A stretch of DNA of 64,000 nucleotides, from the NCBI GenBank assembly GCA_030867875.1, contig JAOWCC010001501.1, forward strand, positions 22,317,036-22,381,035, written 5' to 3'. The position numbers were made by a program, and so were the translations under genes. Within the stretch, counting starts at the first letter, position 1, and every line of letters starts with the position of its first letter. Source of the stretch: Actinernus sp. WN-2022 (Eukaryota > Cnidaria > Anthozoa > Actiniaria > Actinernidae). Positions 1-11,800 of the stretch are shown here, one piece after another. The notes under the pieces were generated by a model, which was not told where the DNA came from, did no database searches, and worked only from the letters and a program-made list of their open reading frames with translations.

Positions 1-119
1 GCACGCAGGAAATTCAAATGCTTTTGTGGACAGGAAAATCAGTCCAAAACTGACATCCACTGTACAATTTAAAGAAAACAAACACAGCATTATATTTACA
101 TATCTATAGGCATTCTTAA
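1..119. other. Non-coding flank
   Basis: AT-rich sequence with no supportable reading frame. It ends at the TTAA (116-119) that flanks the inverted-repeat element starting at 120. Confidence 0.5.
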
Positions 120-815
120 AGGGAACCCCATACTGTTGAAACGAGTTGCTGTTAAATTGTTGGCAATGTGGTCTAAATTTAAAATGTTGAAAAAATTGGA
201 AAATATATATTTATTTTTTTGCATACAAGTATGAGCCATTTTGGGCTTGGGTGCCCGCTGATGATCTGCTGGACAGGGTGTGGTTTTTAGAGTTTCTGAT
301 CTTAGACAGGGTATCCATTTTCACATCGACAGATCTTGAACAGGGTATGGTATTTATCTAGTGCCGTTATTTAGTCTAGTGCTTGATAAAGACTTATTTA
401 GTTATGACACTCATTATACAAGATCACAATAAACACTGACATCCAACTATAGACAATTTGTCTTGAAATGGGATACCTATGGTTTGTTGGCACATATTAA
501 ACATTTCCATATTTAGCTTGACCACCATATTGGATGCCCACATCACGTGATTAAAATCTCCAGGATTTCTGGAGATTTTTGGTCACATGATTCAGCCTTT
601 ACCAGGGTCTTCTCTCGGAGCAGCCGTCATCTTAGATCTGACCGAGAAGACCCTGGGCACGAGGTTGCTGTGAAACGTCATCAGATCCAAGATGGCAGCA
701 CCCAAGCCAAAAATGGCTCATACTTGTATCCAATTTAAAAAAACAAAACCATTTTTAATTTAGACCATATTGCCAACAATTTAACAGCAACTTGTTCCAA
801 CAGTTGGGGTTCCCT
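120..815. mobile_element. TTAA-flanked inverted-repeat element (MITE-like), copy 1
   Basis: The ends are inverted copies of each other. The left end reads AGGGAACCCC and continues through GTTGCTGTTAAATTGTTGGC; the reverse complement of 755-815 matches it. The match continues inward to the stretch around ATACAAGTATGAGCC, making terminal inverted repeats of about 140 bp. Both ends abut TTAA (116-119 and 816-819), the target duplication of piggyBac and Kolobok transposons. No transposase is inside; the short open frame at 547-738 starts with GTG and is not gene-like. A non-autonomous element is the best reading. Confidence 0.75.
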
Positions 816-819
816 TTAA

Positions 820-1587
820 GGAACAATTGGGAGCAAACATTGTTTTTCAGCCAAGGTTCCCTTCAACAAGTGGAAGCCACTGGAGGGGGCGGGGAGTTAC
901 AAATGCAAAAAACATATTCAAAGTAGACAGTTTAATACATGCATGTTATTGTATGATACCACTTAAACTTAGGTTTTGTTTGAAATAAAATAAGTACATG
1001 TACAAAACACAAGGACATGAAAATAAGTTTTTATGATTCATAGACTGTGACAGAATTGTTGACATTGTGATTTTGACAGACAAGTGTAACTTCAATAAAA
1101 TTGAAAACAGAGTTTGGGGCAGTGTTTGTAAAGTTCATAGGCCATTTTGACAATGTTGGGCATGAATCAGTAGAACAATAAATGCGAGCTGCTACGACTT
1201 GTTCTGGTTCACCAGCTTTTTATTATTTAAAACAAATAGCCATTGTTCTAGCTGTACACGCAACTTGGTATTCTCACTAATTCCGATGTGGTCTTTCTTT
1301 TGACAAGGTTTATTTGTTAATTAGATTAACTTTACAAACTCTCGCCAAGTCCTTTTTCAATTTGGTAGTGGCCAATAATATTGTGCATCAGTCAATTCCA
1401 GCAATGCTATAATAGGGACTTGAGCACTGAGAACCAATACAATACAGTATAATTTGCTATCTTTTAAATGCTGCACAAAATTTTATTAAACTAGTCTTAA
1501 CTAGAAAGCCACAAAAATACTGTTGTTGAAATTATCACTGTAGAATGCACATGTTGGAAATGATGGTACAGTGCAAGAGACTTATTA
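820..1587. other. Non-coding, nothing recognised
   Basis: No coding frame, tRNA or clear repeat structure could be supported. The sequence is AT-rich and lies downstream of the RPF2 stop codon on the minus strand. Confidence 0.4.
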
Positions 1588-1931
1588 GGGAGCAGGTCAA
1601 AACACATGCCCCAGATCTATAGGGAGCCATTCTTTTCAACAGACACAGCTGTCAGTGCAGGGTACCACCCCCATCCGCAATTTTTGACCATCTGTTTTCC
1701 ATTCTTAGGGACCTAGTGGTAATTTTAACACAGAAAATGAAATGATAACGTAAGACAAAACATGCAGTGCATTTGTTTCTAGATTATGCCTTTTACTTTT
1801 GAAGATATTTAAGAACATTATTATTTTTAATATTTAGTTTTCTCTCCAGAGGAGATGGCTGGCAGCAGCCCCCACCCCCCTACCCCAAGATGGGTCCGTC
1901 GAGAGGGCATGTGTTTTGACCTGCTTTCTTA
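1588..1931. repeat. Short inverted-repeat element
   Basis: GAGCAGGTCAAAACACATGC near 1591 is repeated in inverse orientation at about 1905-1926, enclosing about 340 bp. Target duplication not resolved. Probably a small non-autonomous DNA element. Confidence 0.55.
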
Positions 1932-2817
1932 GCTATTAAAAAAAAATGGTGTTGGATTAATATATATAAGCCACTTCTTCAATTTTGATTCTAAGGGACT
2001 CTGAGTTATCCATAGGAAGGTTGAACTGTTTTAAAATACAGGGTTACCACAGGTCAGGGAAAAGTTAGGAACATTTTTTTTTTCAAGGTCAGGGAAAACT
2101 GAAATTTTGAGAGTATTGTTAGTAGGAAAGGCTGAAGAGAAGAATCAAAGATCAACATGGTAATAAATGGGTGGAAAGGATGACTGTAAGGGGTGGTTGG
2201 AAGCCATTGTTACATGTATATGTGATTACTTTGTATATTTGGGCAGGGAAAAAGTTGAGTCAGGGAAAAGTCAGGGAATTTGAAGTCTGATCTCTATGGC
2301 AATCATGAAATATTCCCTTAATGAGTCTTGTCGTGTAGGCTTCAGGGCTTTTTAATCTGACAGCATTTCTTTGAAATAGCTATAAAATTTATTGTGGTAC
2401 CATTGCACTCTAAATTAATGTCAATACTGCTTAATGTCCCCTATCCTGAGAAGATTCCATAATTCCTTGTTATTATCCAATTAATGAAGTAATTACAGTA
2501 CTACAACAGTAACCAGGGCTACTTGAACAATGAGAACATATTGCAAAACCAAAATAAAGGATTCCAAATCCTAGCATATCCCATGCAATTTTCTTCATTT
2601 GAAAGACTGACTTCAGAACTAGTCGACCAAATTCGCCTTTTACCGGATCGAAACTTAAAATGCTTATTGTCTTATAATCAACACTGATTGGTTCAAGTAA
2701 CCATAAGTTTGAATGCTTTATTTACGTTCTGCAATGTGATTGGTTCTTGTTGTTTATGTGGCCCCGGTTACAGTAGTTACACAGTAATTAGTCAATTAAT
2801 TATCTTATTTTAGTACC
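1932..2817. other. Non-coding with a CAGGGAAAA-rich dispersed repeat
   Basis: Between about 2040 and 2290 the motif GTCAGGGAAAA recurs four times, the look of an old dispersed repeat. The rest shows nothing supportable. The region is the 3' flank of RPF2. Confidence 0.35.
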
Positions 2818-5800
2818 CTATTCCTTCTTCCTCTTCTTACTCTCTGCAGACTCTTCTGTGCTATTCTGGTTTCTTTTCAACCCTTTAATCTTCCTCGTTT
2901 GTAGCTTGTCGTAGTCCTGTCGTTCCATGTGTACACGGCCTGTCTTAGTTCCAAACGGGTCATAGGCTACATTCTTTACCTTTTTGGTCTGAAATAAAAA
3001 GAAACATCTTTTAAATAAAATTATGTCAATTAAAAGGCTGTGATAGTACCAACACAGCATAATGATGGCACTCAATCGCAAGGTTCACTTTTTTAGCCAA
3101 TAAAATATTCCAAAGTAGTCTCGAAATGCAGGAAATGCCACTATGGCAAGGCTAGACTGAGGCAATCAGTTATGATGGGCAATCAGAGCCATCAAATTAG
3201 CCTTGAGAGTATCTTCCCTTATCAAACTCATTAATAATTCATGAAGCAAATACAAAGGAAATCACTGAGCGATAAGTGAACTGTAAATCTGATACATATT
3301 TCGTCCTGATTTACATAAACTTTTGCTTTGATTTTCTTGGCCAAAATAAGTCTTATTGCCAAAATAATGGGAAACATGACTGTACATCTAGATGTTTGAT
3401 AAGTCAGATACAGAATTCGTGTCCATGCTTTATGGGATTTACAAACTCTTGCTTTCAGCTCGAGTTTGTAAATCCCATAAAGCACAGCCACTCATTCTGT
3501 ATAATAGATCTACAATGCTTTATAACATAAATTAGAGGAGCACCCTAAGATTTAATTGGCTGAAAATGTTGAGCATGTTATTCTTTTATAAATTAAAGCA
3601 CATCATTGTCAGTCTTGCACAGGAGAAACATCTAGAAAAAAATGGAATTTATATCAAACAAAATAATAGAAGATGGCAGTGCTCAACACTAACAGTACTC
3701 CACTAGTCCCAGACTACCAATTAGGAATATTCAAGTTGGGCTAGCAAATATTGAGAGACCCTAAGCCCTTGGGCTAATATATTTTGCCCTTGGGCTAATA
3801 TATTTTGCTCTTGTATCGATTGATTTTGTACATTGAGATCACAGAGTTTTCTTTTACACAGGGTTCATACTACTGAGAGATGATGGAATTCCAGGAGTTC
3901 TCCAGGGTACAAAAAGAAAAATTCCAGGACCCAGAACTTGGAAATTTCATGGCTTAAAATTAATGGTAAAAAATTATTTTAGAGTCACCTGCCATGTTAC
4001 ATTCACCTACATGTAGATGTCAATAAAATCCCAGGAGTAGGTCGAAAAAAAGAGAATTTCCAAGGAGTTTTCCAGGGGCCTAGAAGAAAATTTTCAAATT
4101 CCAGTAGTTTTCCTGGAATTCCAGGAGTAGTGTGAACCTTGTTTACAGCAGTGTGGGCCACTAAAATAAGTGTACAGGTTACTAGATTTTGATAATCACT
4201 AGCCCAGGGACTAGTTCATAAAAAAATTAGTTTCGAGCACAGGATGGTTTTCCTATGACTGTCTTAAAAAATGCACTTTTGTGGTCTTGAAAAGCTGCTG
4301 AATGCACTTGTGTTCCACTCAAATCTTTCAGGACATCGAGCATGCATTACTTTTTATAAAACATGGAAAACCATCTATTCATTAATTATCAAACTCATTA
4401 ATAATTCATGAAGCAAAAACAAAGGAAATCACCGACCGATATTAGTGATCTTTAAACCTGAAACAGATTTCGTCCTGATTTACATAAACTTTGGCTATGA
4501 GCATATCCCCACATACGATTTTGCTTGAGTATGTCTGAAGTGCTGTATAAGATGTCTACAATCCAAACTACACCCAGAAAATAAGGTATACCCTTTCGTT
4601 ATGCTATGGGTTCTTTTTACTGTGAAAACTCAAAGAAGCCACTATCCAGCCAATTGGAAAGGGAGAAATTGGATTTCTTCGAAATTAAACCATAAAGTTA
4701 GTTTGAACAAAAACAAATTCAAATTATCAAATGAAAATGCACTATTTTGATGGGTTTCTATTAAATTTATGAGTATCAACCAATGAAATTACGAGAAAGA
4801 AGAATAGAAAATTAACACCTTTTACATTCCTTTGCCGTTCATGCTAGCGTTCTTAGCTGGAGCATTACTTAAAATTTATAATCTTACAATAATAAAACCA
4901 TGTACGTATCAATAATGATTTTTACCTTGGTTACTTTGGGTACTCTGTTAGCATCCTTCATTAAATCATCAGATGCAAGTCTTGTTCTTCTCATCACCAG
5001 ATCCAGGGTGGGGCCCATCTCCTCTAGCTCTACATATGGTGTACGCCCCCCTGATTTCTTTAGGACAGTTCTGTAATGCAATACATAAAACAATATTATT
5101 GCAAACAGCTTGTAACAAAATAAAATATTCTTTTGCATAAATTAGATACTTGATACAAATATTTTTATTTTTTTTGGCTATTGCCTGTGAAATAAGCTTA
5201 TTACTATTTACTTACTACATTAATTTTTTATTGCCTCGCAATAGAACTGACTCAAAGGAATTACCTTAAACAAGGACCCACACTATAAAAGGGCCTCAAC
5301 CAGATTGAAGACACCATTGTCAAACAGCCTTTGTCAAGTGAACATGTCTGCAACCGCCTCACTGGTTAGCTCAGTTGGTAGAGCACGGGCTAATGTGCGG
5401 GAGGTCAGGGGTTCGAATCCCAGCCGCGTCCTTGGGCAGGGACGTTTATAAGCCGTTGGCCTGGTCTCCTTCTAATCAGTATTTGAAGGGGACGTGAAAG
5501 AACCTGTTGTACTACTCGAAAAAGAGCAAGGGATTGTCACCCGGTACAGCAGCCTGGCCATTGTACTAACCACACACTCAACATTGTAAACTGTGTGGCA
5601 GCAATTAGCGCTGTAAGCAGTCCGAGAAAAATCACTGACAGGATATGTCAGTAATAGGTAAAGCGCCATGAGACTGTGGTGATATGGCGCTATATAAATA
5701 TGGCCATTATTATTATAACATGTAATGCTTCACTTGAGTGTTCTCCGACATTTGGTATTGCATGAAATTGAAAACTTGAATGTCTAAAAATACACTAAAG

Positions 5801-8800
5801 AGTTTGTAAACAGTTCTAAAATGCTAGCTTCCTATTGTTTACTTCTCTCTGCTTATTCTAATTTTGCCTTCTGTCAGTCATTTAGTATATATTCTAATTG
5901 GAGAAGATTGATTACTTGCTTTCTTACTCGACTGTTCTGAATCCGAATTTCAAATCCCGAAGGGGGAGGGTCTTTTCCCTTTTATGGCGCAGGTCCTTGT
6001 TTAATATAACTTAATATATGATTGTATCAAAGTCTCGTTCACAAACCTGTAACTTCTAAAATAAATCTTTCCCTCAACAGCAGTAATCTGTATTACATGT
6101 TCCAGTCCTTGTAATCTGACCTTCTCTATCACTGAGCCTCTAAAAAAGTCTGAATTACAACAATACATTATTTTATTAGATAATATTATAAAATTATGTT
6201 TTCACTACCATTATGATACTTAAATATCAATGAGAAACTGTCAACTGGTGATGCATATTAAAGTGCTTCCAACACTTATTTTTTAATCATCCATATCAAT
6301 AAATTAAATCTGAGTATTAAGGTTTATATTTCCAATATGCTAATGATGTGATGTCAACCAAGGAAGAATGAAACTATTTTTTGATTTACTTAAAATATTT
6401 GGTAAAATCACTTCTAAAACTCATCAATAATTCATGAGAAAAAAAACAAAAGAAACGAATGTCAAATGAGTGTTTATAAATGTGATATAGAACCGGTCTC
6501 ATTTACATAAACTTTAATTTTCTCGGCCAACCTAAGTCATATATATCATCTGTGTTGTATCGTAGATATAAATTTTATTCAGGCCAGCTAGTTCTCAACA
6601 ATAATTTGTGCTGAGATAAAAATTATGCAGTTCATAAGTTTGGTCGAAATTATCTGTGCCTAGAACAGCAATGTATAGGCACTATATAAATTGCATTATT
6701 ATTATTATTATCTGCCAAGAACCTTTCCCACATTCAATTGAACAATCATCAAGATTGGGGTAGACAAAAGAACAGTAAATGTATGAAAATGTCTACTCCA
6801 ATCTAGACTTGGTGCCGTTGTTTGTAGGCATTTGAGCAGAATGTGGGAAAGGTCTATTGAGTGCTTCAAATAAATTAAATTCTATGTCAACAGTTACATC
6901 GGCTGTGATCTTGGAGTGTTGGAAACTTGTCATGCTCCAGACGACTGGGGAGTCAGAGTGGTGCAGTGGTTATTAATAAGCACTTTGCCTCTCACTAATT
7001 CTTATGTGGCCCAAGTTAGATTCCCGCAACACAGCATCACATCTGAGTCGAGTTTGTTGGTATCTCGCCCTTACTCAGATGGTTAATTTCTTTGGGTTCC
7101 ATGGTTTTCCTCCCCCTTCAAAAACCAACCCAAATTCCAATTCAACTACGCAATCCATGTCCCCGATTAGTAGGCCCATTCTAGTGTTAGCTAGTAGACA
7201 ACGTCAAGTTAATGACTCTATCTGGGTAATAACAAATCCTACCAACCTATCAATAAATTCTTGAGTCTTTTGTAGTCTGCCTCATTTTCAAAATGTTCTC
7301 CAGTAAAGAGTACACATGGCTTGGTGCCCACTGTACACTTGGACTGTTGATAATAATACAAACTATTATTATTATTTATTATTATTATTACAATGATATT
7401 TATTGAGGGAACCACACTCATCGATGTGATGATTTTCAGGAGGGCCCTCAAATAAAAAAATATAAAAATATATACAAGAATATATAATACATACCGTATT
7501 TACTCGAATAGACGCCGCCCCCGAATAAATGCCGCCCCCGAATAAACGCCGCACGTGAGAGCAAAAATATGAATAAACGCCGCCCCCGAATAAACGCCGC
7601 ACCTGAATGCGGCGTTTATTTGAAGAAAATCAGCTATTGGTTTCAATACAAATATAACGGTATTTAATTACGGTAGACAGCACAAACATGTCTACATCAG
7701 CAATGGGAATTTTTGTCCTTGAGTGCCAATGTTGTTCAGCTCGAAATGAGTATACTTTTTGGCCCTTTCACTAAGCTCCCTTTCTAGAATGGTGGCGATT
7801 CGCAGTTCTGTAGTGAATGCTGTGAAATTTGCGGGTACAACAAGCCCAACTTCTCTTTTTCTCTTGCCAGTGATTTGTGCACAGAGTTTGTTTTCATCAT
7901 TTGCGTCCAGAAAGTTTTTCAATAGTCGTGATAGTTCAATCGGAACATGGCCAACAAGCTTCTTCTCATCACACTCTGATACCAAGTAGACACCAATGGC
8001 GTTCGGATCGTGTTCTTTTGCTTCGGCACGCGTGTCTTGCTTACATTGTAGTTCGTGACCTTTCGCGGGTGTCCATACAGACTTGTAAACGTGATGTCCT
8101 CGAATAACTGTTTCAAAGTCTACTTTAAAATACATCTTAAATTCAACAGATAAAGCCCTTGCCATTTTAGTGATTCTTACTACCATTTGCGAGCTTCCGT
8201 GAACCTTGACGCGACAAACTAGTTTTATCTGATTTGTAACTTACAAGTTAGCATGTGAAAACTGTCAAGTTTGTCATGTGAAACTCTTTAGTTCCCACCG
8301 CCAAACACTTTGTTATCTCGTGTGATCTAGATGGTTTCACAAACATTTCGCTTTTTACTGTTGGTTTTAGCGAGATTCAATTCCATGCAGATAAATTAAT
8401 GTAGTAGGAGTTATTATGCAGGAGATTCGCTCTCCAACGACATGAGAAACTGGCCAAAGACACCATTTTGATCGCCGGGCACAAAAACTTGTAAGTTACA
8501 ACTCAGATAAATCGGTATCGGTAGCGTTGACAGCTTCGATCAAGAAACCCATTGTTTAAGCAAAATCTTTCGAAATCTACCAGCTACAGACCTACTTTTC
8601 GGCAACTTTGATGTTTTGAAATATTTATTTTTAGCAAAATCCTCCGTCCCGGCGGTATGCCTTGGTAGTCTACGACGATGGCAGACCCGAATAAAGACTC
8701 GAAAGACATAATTTCCCATAAAGGTAAAAGAAGACAGAAGTATAGTCTTGCAGTCAAGAAACAAGTGATTACTTTCGCGGAATCGAACGGCAATCGACCA

Positions 8801-11800
8801 GCTTCTCGCCGGTTTCAAGTCGATGAAAAGAGAGTGAGAGAGTGGCGAGCAAACAAAAACAATTTTTTTGTTTTGCTTGGTACTAAGAAAGGAAAAGAAC
8901 GGAGCAGATTGCATGGAGGTGGCAGAAAACCCTTGAGTACAAGATTGGAAGAAGTCTTACTGGAGTGGATAGAAAACAGGCGGTCTCGTGGTCTTCGAGT
9001 TTCATGCAAGCTTATTATGAAGAAAGTTGAAATTGTTTATCGTGATATGACGGAAGGAAACCATGTTGACGAAGACTTCAAAGCTTCAAGAGGTTGGCTG
9101 TGTCGATTCATGAAAAGAAATGGCTTATCATTGAGAAGAAAGACATCGGTTGCTCAACAAGATCCAGATAAAATGCTCGGAAAACTTGTATCATACATAA
9201 TTCAAGTTAAGCGACTACAAAAGCAACACAATTATGGCCCCTCTGACATTATTGCAATGGACGAAACTCCAGTTTGGTGCGATATGGTGTCAGAAACTAC
9301 AATTGACACAACTGGAAAGAAGTCCATCACTCTGAAAACGACTGGCCATGAAAAGTCAATAGTATCTGTCTGTTTAGCTGCCAAGGCAGACGGAACAAAG
9401 CTAAAGCCTATGGTGGTGTTCAAAGGTGCCAAACGTGAAGTTGCAGCGTTAAACATCGAGTTCAAACATCGAGCAGTTGTTGCAACGTCGACAAATGCAT
9501 GGATGAACACTGAATTAACTCATGTCTGGGTCAACTCTGTTCTTGGGATATTTTCATTCAAGCGTAGGCTGTTAGCATGGGACTCATATGAGTGTCACAT
9601 TGAAGACAGCATTTCTGATGCGATACGATATAAGAAAATAGATCGGGTAATTGTACCGGGAGGTTGTACAAAATACATCCAAGCTCCAGATGTTAGCTGG
9701 AACAAGCCATTCAAGTCATTGTGCACAGAGAAATATGACGAGTGGCTAGGTACAGTTGGATTATACCAAGAAACAGCTGCTGGGAATCTGAAAGTACCCC
9801 CGAGAAGAACTATTTTAAAGTGGATTCTCGATTCTTGGAACGAACTACCCGTTGAAATTATCCAGAAATCTTTCCCAAGTTGCGCATTGAACCTTCCGGT
9901 GGATGGAGCAAAGGATGACACGATTCACTGCCTTAAGGAAGGACAGCCTTGCCATGCTGGACAAGCCATGCTCAAGTCACAGCTAGGGATCCTAAATGAG
10001 CCAGATTCCAATCCTTTTACGGAATGTACTGACTCTGATGTGGAAGAAGCTCACCCAGTGTTGGAGCTTATAGACTCTGATAACGAAGGGGACTCTGACA
10101 TTGAGATTGAGTAGGGTTTACGTACTGTAACGTTAAGCAATGAAAACAGTACCTACCATGACATTTTAATATTGAAAGCTTGTTTCTGTTACGGTTTTTA
10201 AGGATTTTTGCTTCTTACACTTTGTCAATACGGTAAGGCACTTTTTATCTTGAAATAAAATGGATTACGGTACTAAATAAACGCCGCCCCCGAATAAACG
10301 CCGCACCTGAGTCATGAAAATTTAAATAAACGCAGCGGCGTCTATTCGAGTAAATACGGTATATATGAAACAGTTGACAAAAAGAAAAGATAAAATTTGT
10401 AGAAGCTAAAAACTAAAAGTCCATATCTAAAAACTATATACAATTAAAAATGTTCGCCTTCAATTGATTCTTAAATACAATGGGATTGTCAAGTTCTCTA
10501 ATGTTCGTATTAAGGTCATTCCAGGCATTAGAGCACTGGAAAGAAGTTCTGAAAGTTCCCCAATTAGTGCGTGAGGGGGGTCTTCGCAAGTCTCTCTTAT
10601 TTCTTGTGTGGTGGTGCAGTGGTTATTAATAAGCACTTTGCCTGTCACTTATGTGGCCCAAGTTTGATTCCCGCAACACAGCGTCACATGTGAGACGAGT
10701 TTGTTGGTATCTCGCCCTTACTCAGATGGTTAATTTCTTAATTTCTTAATTTCTTAGTTCCTAATCTTAAGATCAACACACAAGCACATATGCAGTGGAA
10801 TGGTTCTAATCAGCTAGCTCCAGTCTTCTTTATTTACTTTACATCCAGCTTAATAAAACTAGACATTATTTTTGAGTCAGATCGGAACCACGATACCGAA
10901 TAATCTTGACACATTCACTTATAAACAAGACGCTCATTACATATTCAACTAATCTAGTGAAATCTGATTGCCTGGCACTTGACAGCACAACAATAGCCAG
11001 TGTTTCCTTTCGATTAGGAACTAATTTCTCTTTTCCTTCGTGCACTTCGCTACGCTTGTTTACTCATCCAAAGAGAAATGACATTTTACTTATCAGCCCC
11101 ACAAGCCTCCTTATATGGTAAATGCTCGTCAGATCTACACAATACTAGATCACCATGTGAAGGGAAGTGTTGCCAATAACATGTTAGCTGTGTGACACTC
11201 CCACAAACAGAACAACCCAAAGCTAGGGAATTTTCCGATAAATGCAACTACAGATTTTGTCACCTAGAAATTAAAACAGAACAGAAGTTGTACCATTTAT
11301 AATTCTTCAGATAACCACGATATAAGAGCCACAAATTAGTGGTCTAAACAAAAATCACAGAAATCTCCAGTCAGAAGGAATTATTTTCTGGTGGGAAGAA
11401 CTGTGTCATTAAAATTTTGATTTCCCACTGGAACAACCGGTTTTTCCATACAAATGGTCTGCATCTGGCCTTAGGGACTCTTCACATATAAAATAATATT
11501 TACATCTGGGGTGATATTTGGCTGCTCCAATCCATTTAATTCAAAATCCAAGCTCTAAGCATGTTATGATTGAAGCAATGAATTATATATTTTTTTTCAA
11601 AGCTAACCATGAGGAAGCAACAATGATACCAGTGTTTTTTTTTTCCAAGCATAGCGGTTTCCAGGACTCTGGATCCGAAATGGAAGTCCACAGAAATTAC
11701 AAATTTGTGAATACACAGGTATCCCAAATATGAGTAATGCCCCGCAAGATTAGTATGCAGCATTCACTGTACTTTGGCACATAGCACTTATAGACACTTT

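Larger units (their letters stand above)
7494..10359. mobile_element. Complete pogo-type (Tc1/mariner superfamily) transposon with two divergent genes
   Basis: The ends are perfect inverted repeats of at least 23 bp beginning CCGTATTTACTCGAATAGAC, flanked by the TA target duplication (7492-7493 and 10360-10361). Length 2866 bp. It holds a minus-strand HIRAN-like gene (7692-8186) and a plus-strand transposase gene (8678-10114), transcribed away from a shared 491-bp interval. Copies of the motif AATAAACGCCGC lie just inside both ends (about 7520-7620 and 10275-10335). Intact ends, a clean TA duplication and two open frames suggest recent insertion. It is in an RPF2 intron. Confidence 0.92.

Noticed and set aside
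547..738. 63-codon frame
   Set aside because: It begins with GTG and lies inside a non-autonomous inverted-repeat element.
5364..5436. Possible tRNA gene with A and B boxes
   Set aside because: It is followed by a SINE body and tail, and a second copy with the same layout lies at 20655-20997. No clean acceptor stem was found, so it was called a SINE head.
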